From an uncultured Lachnospiraceae bacterium (GTDB taxonomy: Bacteria > Bacillota > Clostridia > Lachnospirales > Lachnospiraceae): 54,582 nt of DNA. The stretch lies in the NCBI GenBank assembly GCA_947631665.1, contig CANRMF010000010.1, forward strand, positions 1 through 54,582, in the 5' to 3' direction. A model generated the notes under the pieces. That model searched no databases. It was not told the DNA's origin and was given only the letters and a program-made list of their open reading frames with translations. Position 1 is the stretch's first letter. Every line of letters starts with the position of its first letter. The translations under genes and the position numbers were made by a program. This document shows, piece by piece, positions 10,173 through 18,200 of the stretch.

Positions 10173-10218
10173 AAAACAGGGAAAACGGAATGTGTCTGAC
10201 ATTCGTTTCCCCTGTTTT
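10173..10218 (-). terminator. Hairpin terminator after the 197-aa secreted protein gene
   Basis: A long imperfect stem (AAAACAGGG...CCCTGTTTT with an inner ACGAATGT/ACATTCCGT arm) begins 20 bases after the stop codon. The closing arm ends in TTTT but no long U-run follows, so strength is uncertain. Confidence 0.6.
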
Positions 10219-10238
10219 AATAAATAGCGCTGTCTCCG

Positions 10239-10832
10239 CTATGATTTTTTAATGCTCACCTTTTTGGCAACAGACCAGTTTTTGCTGTAATATTTCTTTC
10301 CGTCTGCTTTCAAATAAGCCTTTACGCGGACATACAAGTTCTTTTTGTTTTTCAATCTGCGGTGTTGTACCGTAAATGTTTTTCTGTTTTTCCGATATTC
10401 AACCGTCGCAATGGCTTTTCTGTTTTTCTTTGCGTCCTTTTTTCCGGCGTAAAACCGAATCCGGTAACCGTTTGCCTTCTTTACTTTTTTCTTTAAGGTA
10501 ATTTTTACTTTTTTTGCTGATTTCTTTTTCGTTACCTTTTTTACTTTTACGATTTCCGGACGGCTCGCCGTCTGAGGCCCTTCTCCGGTCTGCGTCAGGC
10601 TTTCCGAAGTTTTTTCCGGATTTCTTTTGTTTCCGGTAGTACGGGGTTCTAATTCCAAATCAGGAATTGTGTCCGCCTCGCCGCCGGTATATGGACTGCC
10701 CCAAGGATTTTCAACAACATCGCCCGGATCGTCAATCCCTGCGGCAGAGATGACGGTATACTCCATCGTTCCCGCTGAAAACAATATCATTCCTGCAACG
10801 AAAACATATGCAGCTAATTTTCTAAATTTCAT
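10239..10832 (-). CDS. Small secreted protein: NPWGS motif plus lysine-rich domain
   Basis: 197 residues. The start is the ATG at 10832, which shares bases with the TGA of the upstream gene (ATGA) and has GGAGG in that gene's last codons, so translation is coupled. Layout: signal peptide (~1-30), an acidic stretch with ENPWGSPYTG, a short Thr/Glu-rich linker, then the lysine-rich domain (~103-197) with KKKSAKKVKITLKKK, GYRIRFYAGKKDAKK and LKNKKNLYVRVKAY. There is no catalytic domain. The tail domain is the same as that ending the neighbouring GH81, GH16 and multi-CBM proteins, so a wall-associated structural or adaptor role is the likeliest reading. That function is inferred. Confidence 0.85.
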   Translation of the reverse strand: MKFRKLAAYVFVAGMILFSAGTMEYTVISAAGIDDPGDVVENPWGSPYTGGEADTIPDLELEPRTTGNKRNPEKTSESLTQTGEGPQTASRPEIVKVKKVTKKKSAKKVKITLKKKVKKANGYRIRFYAGKKDAKKNRKAIATVEYRKNRKTFTVQHRRLKNKKNLYVRVKAYLKADGKKYYSKNWSVAKKVSIKKS

Positions 10833-12235
10833 TTTCCCCTCCTGAGTTGTATCTTCACTTTTTTCACCGGAGACCATTCTTTGCTTAAACGTCTCCTGCC
10901 GTCAATCACCACGAAACTTTTAACCCGAATATATAAAGTCTTTTTATTTTTCAATTTCGTATGCGATACGGAGAACTGCTTTTCGTTACGCAGATAATAA
11001 ATTCTCAGCATTGCTTTTGAAGACCTGACGGCATTTTTCTTCTTTTTATAAAAACGAACCACATATCCATCTGCCGCCTTTACCGTCTTTTTCAGACCAA
11101 TTTGGATTTTTGCTGAGGCTTTTGCTTTTACGGCAGATTTTACTTGTATCGTTTCCTTCATTGCCGCCAAGCGGTCGGCATCTGCTGACTGTGTCGGAAT
11201 TGCAGTCGTCTCTTTTTTATCTATGGTTGTTTTTTCCTCGCCCGCAGATGAGCCTTCTTCTTTCGATGTAGTTTCCTGAATTGCAGCGCTCTCCTGCACA
11301 ATGACAGACTGCTCTACGCCGATGGATTCCCTGCCGTCAAGCACTGCCGTAATTTTTATAATATGTGCGCCTGCCGAAACGTCGGATATGGAATAGTAAC
11401 CCGCCTGCACGTTGGAATAAGCGATGATCCCGTCGATATAAATATGATACAACTGGCCGAGCGCTTTCTGTTCCTCTGTTTCAGACCATATCACGCTGAC
11501 TGTATTAGGCGTTTCCGTAATGGTCACAAAGGATAAAATATCTATCGGCTCTTTTGCGGTATATTCAGATGATGTTTCCGATACCGGCGTTTCAGTCGTA
11601 ACGGTCTCGCTTGTCGCTTTTTCGGTCGTAACAGTTTCACTTGTCGCTTTTTCGGTCGTAACTGTCTCGCTTGTCGCTTTTTCCGTCGTAACAGTTTCAC
11701 TTGTCACTTTTTCGGTCGTAACTGCCGGCGTCTGCGTCACCGTAGGCGTTTCCTTTGGAGTTGTCGCCGGTGCTTCTGTTGTTGTTTCTTTCGGTGTTGT
11801 AGCCGGTGCTTTTGTCGTTGTTTCCTTTGGAGTTGTAGCCGGTGCTTCCGTCGTTGTTTCCTTCGGAGTTGTGGCCGGTGCTTCCGTCGTCGTTTCCTTC
11901 GGTGTTGTCGCCAGTGCTTTTGTCGTTGTTTCCTTCGGTGTTGTAACCGGTGCTTCTGTCGTTGTTTCCTTCGGAATTGTGACTGGTGCTTTTGTCGTTG
12001 TTTCCTTCGGAATTGTGACTGGTGCTTTTGTCGTCGTTTCCTTTGGTGTTGTAGCCGGTGCTTTTGTCGTTGTCTCTTTTGGCGTCGTCGTCGGCGCTTT
12101 CGTCGTAAACAATGAACCCCATGGGTTCGGCGCAACGTCCCCATCTCCGTCTCCGGTAGTTGCCACAACGCCTGTAATATAAATCGAAGTTATTACCATG
12201 ATGGTCGCAACAAATCCTGCTAAAAATTTTCTCAT
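10829..12235 (-). CDS. Secreted Thr/Pro-repeat protein with FN3-like and lysine-rich domains
   Basis: 468 residues from the ATG at 12235 (GAGAGG seven bases upstream); an upstream in-frame TTG overlaps that ribosome site and is not favoured. A signal peptide (~1-27) is followed by APNPWGS, ten copies of a 12-residue APxTTPKETTTK unit (~47-166), four copies of a VTTEKATSET unit, an ~80-residue FN3-like module (YHIYIDG, SAGAHIIKITAVLDG) and the lysine-rich domain (~375-468). No enzyme domain is present. Thr/Pro repeats of this kind act as extended, often O-glycosylated spacers in surface proteins. The FN3-like module also occurs in the GH81 and multi-CBM proteins nearby. It is translationally coupled to the 197-aa protein downstream, so the two probably work together. 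Role at the cell surface is inferred. Confidence 0.85.
   Translation of the reverse strand: MRKFLAGFVATIMVITSIYITGVVATTGDGDGDVAPNPWGSLFTTKAPTTTPKETTTKAPATTPKETTTKAPVTIPKETTTKAPVTIPKETTTEAPVTTPKETTTKALATTPKETTTEAPATTPKETTTEAPATTPKETTTKAPATTPKETTTEAPATTPKETPTVTQTPAVTTEKVTSETVTTEKATSETVTTEKATSETVTTEKATSETVTTETPVSETSSEYTAKEPIDILSFVTITETPNTVSVIWSETEEQKALGQLYHIYIDGIIAYSNVQAGYYSISDVSAGAHIIKITAVLDGRESIGVEQSVIVQESAAIQETTSKEEGSSAGEEKTTIDKKETTAIPTQSADADRLAAMKETIQVKSAVKAKASAKIQIGLKKTVKAADGYVVRFYKKKKNAVRSSKAMLRIYYLRNEKQFSVSHTKLKNKKTLYIRVKSFVVIDGRRRLSKEWSPVKKVKIQLRRGK
11738..12097 (-). repeat. Ten tandem 36-bp coding repeats (PKETTT)
   Basis: Ten in-frame 36-bp units encode APxTxPKETTTK/E. Codon choice varies between copies, so they are not freshly amplified. 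A second array of the same unit lies in the adjacent GH16 gene at 12882-13169. Confidence 0.9.
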
Positions 12236-12284
12236 ACTGTTTCCTCTCAACTTTGCGCGCTTCTGCGTTCTTATCTATATAAAC

Positions 12285-12312
12285 ATTTTATCATAAATAA
12301 TGCAAATGACAA
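12285..12312 (-). promoter_or_regulatory. Promoter of the 468-aa/197-aa gene pair
   Basis: In the minus direction TTGTCA (12312-12307), a 16-base spacer and TAAAAT (12290-12285). It sits just downstream of the GH16 terminator, so the pair is transcribed independently. Confidence 0.65.
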
Positions 12313-12325
12313 CGTTTATTTTGCT

Positions 12326-12359
12326 AAAAAGGACTGCCACATTTCCACATGGCAGTCCC
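12326..12359 (-). terminator. Terminator after the 891-aa GH16 gene
   Basis: GGGACTGCCA pairs with TGGCAGTCC around a 10-base loop; TTTTT follows in the minus direction. Confidence 0.85.
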
Positions 12360-12377
12360 GCTGTCAGTCATACGCCT

Positions 12378-15053
12378 CTATTTTTTTATCCGAATCTTCT
12401 TTACCAAAGACCAGCCGGAAAACTGTTTCTTCCCATCAATTACAATATAGGAACGCACTCTGACAAATAATTTCTTTTTATTTTTTATTTTTTTACTTTT
12501 GACCGTAAACTGTTTTTTATTTTTCTTATATAAAACCTTTGCAACGGCTTTCTTGTTTTTCTTTGCGGACTTCTTTGTCTTGTAAAAACATATCTGGTAA
12601 CCGGTTGCATTTTTGGCTTTTTTCTTTAACCTGATTTTAACCTTTTTCGCAGATTTCTTCTTTGTGATTTTTTTGACTTTTACTTTTCCCGCCTTTTGGA
12701 AATCTGCCGGCGAGCCGCCCTCTGTCACTGCCGGTTTTGAAACGTTTGCGTCCTCCGGCTGCGTGGAAACATTCGGAGTTTGTGACGTCGCCTGCGCAGA
12801 GGTTTCGGTCTGAGCGTCTGCGGTCGGCATTTCTGTCGAAGCGTCCGGTGCCTTCGTCTCCGTTGGCGTAGGCTCCGGTGTTTTTGTCGTTGTTTCTTTC
12901 GGTGTCGTTTCCGGTGCTTTTGTTGTCGTTTCCTTCGGCACAGTTACCGGCGCTTTTGTCGTTGTTTCTTTTGGCACAGTTGTCGGTGCTTTTGTTGTCG
13001 TTTCCTTCGGCACAGTTGTTGGTGCTTTTGTTGTCGTTTCCTTCGGCACAGTTGTCGGTGCTTTCGTCGTTGTCTCTTTCGGCGTCGTTTCCGGCGCTTT
13101 CGTCGTTGTTTCTTTCGGTACGGTTACCGGCGCTTTCGTCGTTGTCTCTTTTGGCGTCGTTTCCGGCGCTTTGCTCGTCGTTTCCGTCGGCGGATTTGTC
13201 GGCGTATCGCCGCCCTCCGGAATACTTGCATTTAAAATATGCAATACTGCTTTTACGCTGCCGTCCGGATTGTAAAAGATGACTTCGTTATCTCTTTTTG
13301 TCAGATGCTCTATGTTCACCCAGACGCCTGCGCCAACTATAATCTCGTCTTTCTTTTCTCCGTTTACCTTAATATCGCCAATCATCGCGTCACTTAATGT
13401 GACATAAATTCCCGCAATATCGTCTTTTTGTTGGATATTGACAATGCCGGTATTTTCTCCGGATACAAAATACGCTTTGAACATTTCGTTCAACGCTCCG
13501 CCTCTGGCTCCATCGCCGAGCCAGTCCAGTTGGTCGTAGCCGGTTACGTCAGCCTTCGACGTGGTTGTTTCAACCGGAGATGTTGGCTGAGGTACTGTCG
13601 GCTCCGGCTCTTTTGTGGACTCCTGCGAAGTTCCCACTTTTTCCAATGTAAAACTGTTAAAGTTTAAAACGGTTCCGGCGTCTGCATTGGAAAGGTTAAA
13701 CATGAATTTGACTTTATCCGCATACGCCGTAAATGTTCCTTCATAGACATTATCACCGGCAACAATTCCTTTCCTCTGCAAATCTTCGCCAGATGGAAAT
13801 TCGTCTGCTGTAATATCATTTTTCAAAAGCACTTCGCCGGTATTCTGATTGGCGTTGACATTGATACGGTACCGGTAGGTACTTCCTTTTTCTACGTCCA
13901 TTTCATTGGTATATGCCTGAATTCCCCAGTCCTGCGTACTTTTTGATTTGATTTTCAATGAGAAATTGTCCAGCGCATCGCCGCCTTTATAAGAACCTCT
14001 TGCGTTCGCCCATGAAGTACCAAAGTAGTAATTCCACTGTCCCAGACTCACGTTTTCATTTTCCACACAGTCCGTAAATCCGTCCGGCACCGGCGTCGTA
14101 ACCTCCGGCTCAGGCAGATTTTCGGTACGGTTTGTTTTGTTTCTCTGGAAATTGGCATCATCGCCCTGATATACGCGCACATAGTCCACATACATGGTAG
14201 AGCTGCGCCAGTCGGAATCTACGGTAATCCCTTTAGTGAAAGGAGAGGCGTTGCTTCCGATTGCCAGATTTAACAGGAAATAATGCGCGCGCTGAAATTC
14301 TTCCAATTCGCCTGACGTGATATCAATCGACTCATACCACTGTCCGTCTAAGAAGAACTGGATTTCATTTTCATACCAGTCGGCGCGGAAGGTGTGCCAT
14401 TCGTCCATCGTGCTGACGTATCCGTACTGTCCGTTGATTTCACTTCCGTAATAGGAATGTTGGTACTCCGTCGGCGAAGGATTCCAGTGCAGTGTGCTGA
14501 TAACCTCGCTTTCTTTATTCCGATGTTCCATAATATCAATTTCACCGCAATTCGGCCAACCGTATCCCGTCTGGTTGCCCATCATCCAAAATGCCGGCCA
14601 TACGCCGTTCTGCATTCCGTTTTCCATGCGGATACGCGCTTCCATGCGTCCGTATCTGGCATAGAATTTTCCCTCTGACATCAGACGTCCCGAGGTGATT
14701 TCTCCACCCTCATAATCTCTCTTTGCCCTGATTGCAAGCGCTTTTCCGTCGGTTGCGCCATCAGCGTTTGTAATATAGACATTTTCCGTACTGTCCGTAT
14801 AATTTTGTACTTCCTGATTTCCCCAGCCGTCGCTTCCATGACCGGTCTGATATGTCCATGTGTTGGTGTCTACGCCGCCGCCAACGGTCTGGTCAAATTC
14901 ATCACTCCAAACCAGTTTCCAACCACCGCTGTTCTGCTCGCTTGACAGTACGCCGGCGCGAACCTGATTTGGCAAAATATTCAATGATGTAACAACCAAT
15001 GTCAGGCTGACAAGCGCTGCCGCCGCCTGTCTGAATAGTTTCTTTTTAACCAT
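12378..15053 (-). CDS. Secreted GH16 endo-beta-1,3-glucanase (laminarinase) with CBM and lysine-rich tail
   Basis: 891 residues from the ATG at 15053, nine bases after AAGGAG; a GTG just upstream is possible. After the signal peptide, the GH16 domain (~35-300) starts at WKLVWSDEFD and carries GEIDIMEHRN (~168-177), holding the nucleophile and acid/base glutamates of the retaining mechanism. DGWGNQEVQNYTD and HYFLLNLAIG are also laminarinase-type blocks. A CBM4/9-like beta-sandwich follows (~325-480, GIQAYTNEMDVEKGSTYRY), then an unassigned ~100-residue domain (LDWLGDGARGG...GDIKVNGEKKDEIIVGAGV). Eight copies of the APxTxPKETTTK unit and the lysine-rich domain (~795-891) complete it. Expected to cleave laminarin-type or mixed-linkage glucan outside the cell, beside the GH81 enzyme. 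It has its own promoter and terminator. Confidence 0.94.
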   Translation of the reverse strand: MVKKKLFRQAAAALVSLTLVVTSLNILPNQVRAGVLSSEQNSGGWKLVWSDEFDQTVGGGVDTNTWTYQTGHGSDGWGNQEVQNYTDSTENVYITNADGATDGKALAIRAKRDYEGGEITSGRLMSEGKFYARYGRMEARIRMENGMQNGVWPAFWMMGNQTGYGWPNCGEIDIMEHRNKESEVISTLHWNPSPTEYQHSYYGSEINGQYGYVSTMDEWHTFRADWYENEIQFFLDGQWYESIDITSGELEEFQRAHYFLLNLAIGSNASPFTKGITVDSDWRSSTMYVDYVRVYQGDDANFQRNKTNRTENLPEPEVTTPVPDGFTDCVENENVSLGQWNYYFGTSWANARGSYKGGDALDNFSLKIKSKSTQDWGIQAYTNEMDVEKGSTYRYRINVNANQNTGEVLLKNDITADEFPSGEDLQRKGIVAGDNVYEGTFTAYADKVKFMFNLSNADAGTVLNFNSFTLEKVGTSQESTKEPEPTVPQPTSPVETTTSKADVTGYDQLDWLGDGARGGALNEMFKAYFVSGENTGIVNIQQKDDIAGIYVTLSDAMIGDIKVNGEKKDEIIVGAGVWVNIEHLTKRDNEVIFYNPDGSVKAVLHILNASIPEGGDTPTNPPTETTSKAPETTPKETTTKAPVTVPKETTTKAPETTPKETTTKAPTTVPKETTTKAPTTVPKETTTKAPTTVPKETTTKAPVTVPKETTTKAPETTPKETTTKTPEPTPTETKAPDASTEMPTADAQTETSAQATSQTPNVSTQPEDANVSKPAVTEGGSPADFQKAGKVKVKKITKKKSAKKVKIRLKKKAKNATGYQICFYKTKKSAKKNKKAVAKVLYKKNKKQFTVKSKKIKNKKKLFVRVRSYIVIDGKKQFSGWSLVKKIRIKK
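12882..13169 (-). repeat. Eight tandem 36-bp coding repeats in GH16 linker
   Basis: Eight in-frame copies of the unit encoding APxTxPKETTTK, closely related to the ten copies at 11738-12097. They form the linker between the middle domains and the lysine-rich tail. Confidence 0.9.
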
Positions 15054-15085
15054 CACTTCCATCTCCTTTTTCACGTTATAGAAAT

Positions 15086-15114
15086 TTCATACCAATCCTC
15101 ACAAGTAAATTCAA
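15086..15114 (-). promoter_or_regulatory. Probable promoter of the 891-aa GH16 gene
   Basis: In the minus direction TTGAAT (15114-15109), a 17-base spacer and TATGAA (15091-15086), with a TG one base before the -10 (extended type). A TATATT a little upstream is an alternative. Confidence 0.5.
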
Positions 15115-15166
15115 TATAACACTTCTATGAATGTTTTGAAAGAAATACTAAAAAATGGACACTTCT

Positions 15167-15205
15167 AAAAAAAGGACACCCGCAGTGAAATCACTGCGGG
15201 CGCCC
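15167..15205 (-). terminator. Strong terminator after the multi-CBM gene
   Basis: CCCGCAGTG pairs with CACTGCGGG (15179-15200), extended outward by GGGCG/TGTCC-type pairs, and is followed by seven U in the minus direction. It lies 17 bases after the stop codon. Confidence 0.93.
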
Positions 15206-15221
15206 AAATAGGACTTACCTA

Positions 15222-18200
15222 TTATTTTTTAATTTTAACCCTTTTCGCTTTAGACCATGCACCAAAGAGTTTCTTCTTACCGTTTAAGTTGTAAGCACGA
15301 ACCTTAATAAATAAGACTTTCTTATTCTTCAACTTCTTAGAAGTAATGGTTACTTTTGTCTTCTTGGTTAATTTCTTAGCCAACGCTTTCTTATTCTTCT
15401 TAGCATTCTTCTTTGTCTTGTAGATTGCTACCTGATATCCTTTTGCGTTTTTGGTCTTTTTAATCTTAACCTGTATCTTCTTTGCAGATTTCTTCTTTGC
15501 AGTAATCTTTTGAATCTTTGCTTTTGCAGGTCTCTTAGCATTTGCATCGCCCGGCGCTTTGGTTGTAGTGTTACCGCCCGGTGCTGCTGTTGTCTGAGGT
15601 GTTGTTGTCTGTCCGCCTGTTGCTGATGTAGTCGGCTGTACGCTGCCGGTTGGATTATCTGTCGGTGCTTCGCCGGTTGACGGCTCATCGCTACCCGGCT
15701 CATCACTGCCCGGCTCATCTGTACTTGGTTCATCTTCATTCGGATAAACAACGTTTCCTTCCTCGTCTGTAATCTTCAGGTTTGAAAGGTCAAGTACAAC
15801 ACCAATACCAACCTGTCCGGCTCCGATGGTTAATGTAACTTTTCCTGTTTCATCAGCTTCCACTGTACGGGTAAGTGTTACTTCCTGACTCTGTGACAGG
15901 TCAACGCTTGCAGAATCACCGTCAGTAACAAGCACACCATCTGCCTGATCAGCTTTCAAGTCTACTGAAATTGTATAGGACTGTCCCGGAGTAAGACCAT
16001 CTTTGACAATCTTGTACTGAACAGCGCCCCACTGATCCCAGTTGTTATTATTGCTGACAATCTTTGACTGAATGTGGTCAGCATCTGTCGGATCAACTGC
16101 GATTGCCATTGTATTGGTCGTGTTAATCCAAACTGTGTAACCACCAACAGTAATATCTGCGCCTGTACCTACGTATTCTTCAAAGGTCATCTCTACCGGT
16201 TCTTCCGTAGAACTATCCTCTGAGCTTGGCTGATCATCTGATGTCGGAGGTACAACTGCCGGCGTACCCTTCTTAACTACAAATGTGAATTCGCCGTTTT
16301 CTGCAACAACTTTAATTACAGAATATGCGTCGTCATCAAGTTTTGTAGGATCAACTTTTACTAATCCTGTTGCAATCTCTTTAACAACGCCCTCTGCAGG
16401 CTCCTCGCCGTTGATTGTAACGGAAGTTACTGCTCCGGCATCTCCTGAGAACTGAAGACTTAATGTATTTCCTGCATCGCCGTACCATGGATTCAAACCG
16501 TCAATGGTGCTTTCCTGAACTGCATACTCAAGCGTTAAATCTTCATTTCCGTCACACTGAAGTGAACTGTACTCTAATGTTGATGGGTCAAATCCCGGAT
16601 CATATGGAGGAGTTACAGGTGTGGTTGGAGTTTCGGTTTCATCAGAACTTGTTTCGGTCGGTGTCGTTGCCGGTTCAATTCCTGTGTTGCCGATTACCGC
16701 AATCTCTGTAACCTGAGCGCCATATGTAACACCCTGTGGATAATGAATCTGGATATATCTTACAGTGCCTTCCTGACTGATTGCAGACTCTACACCGTAA
16801 GGAGCTTTGCCCTGTTTGTTACGTGCTGCAATGACATCAGCGCCCGGAACAGTAACAACATCTGTCCATGCGTCTTTGTCTGTTGAGAATTTAATTTCCT
16901 GACTGTTGTTTGCTTCAGGAGCGCAGCCCGGTTCCATAACTCGATACCAAACAACGATATTCTCGATTGCTGAAGCGTCAACATCTTCACCTAAATCAAT
17001 GATGTATGATCCGTCCGGTACATTCTTTTCAGGACATACATAATCAGAATCACTGATAATTCCGTTTGTAATATCTCCGTTTCCTTCTGCACTGCCATGA
17101 GGTTCATTGCTGCCTTCATGCTGAGGAGACAACTCCCATGTCTTATTTAATGCAAAGTTTCTGGAAACATCTGTAACGTCGTCTTCAATCGTCTTAACTT
17201 CGACCGGATCGCTGACAAGACCTTCTGAAGTACCGCCATTGTAGAGTGATACGACCTTAACCGTATGTGTTCCTCTTGCAACGTCTTCAATTGTATAATC
17301 CTGTCCTGCAACGCAGCCTGATAATCTCGGTGCACCTTCTTCATCAAGATATAAGAAATAGGTATAATCTTCCTGTCCTTCATCAGCAGTAATATTTACT
17401 TTAATCTGTCCGGTCAGTGTTGCCGTCTTTTCAGATGACACTGTGACTGCCTTTGGATTGCTTGCCGGTTCAGGTGCTTCCCCTTCTACCGGATTTTCAG
17501 CAAATACGCCGATTTCAGTAACCTGAGCGCCCCAAGCTACGGAATCATTAACCTGAATTCTAATCTTTCTTACAGTACCGGATACGGTTTCCTTGTCAAG
17601 TACAACCGGAACCATGTACTGGCTGCCATCTGACTGTGCGTCTTCTTTTTCTTCCGGATATTCTTCTGCAGTCATTTCTGCAACTTTGCTGAATACCGTA
17701 TCACCAAACTGAACTTCAAATCCGTTCTTTGGATAAAGGTTTGCATCGCCGTTTCTGAACCATACAACTACCTGATCGATACTTGATGCTTCATAAATCT
17801 GTCCTAAGTCAATTTCAAAATAACCCGGTGTGTTGATGCCTACATAATTTCCCTGCCATTTATTCCATGTACCGTCTGTAAGCGCTGCATAATCCTGATT
17901 ACCCTCTTTGAAACTGCTTACGTCAGCGGTCTTCTGATATGCAAGGTTTCTCTCTGTTGTCAGCCACTCATCATATGGCTGTGTCGGAGGCGCTACATAT
18001 TCTGTACAGGTTGCGGTAAGATTCATTTCCGTACCTGTCGGTCTGTATCCAAGACCAATCGTGTCAGAGTCTTTTGTCTCTGCAGTTGCCTTAAATACGC
18101 CTGATGCCAGAACTTCGTCACCGTTTGTAATGCTGTATTTATACTTTGTTCCTTCCTGAAGATCCGTAAAAGTATATGTTACCTGAACAAGCCATTCATC

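Noticed and set aside
11520-12182. 220-codon plus-strand frame rich in Val/Ser/Gly
   Set aside because: It is the mirror of the Thr/Pro repeat coding region of the 468-aa protein; repeats keep all frames open.
12235-12250. Upstream TTG start for the 468-aa protein
   Set aside because: It would overlap the GAGAGG ribosome site that serves the ATG five codons later.
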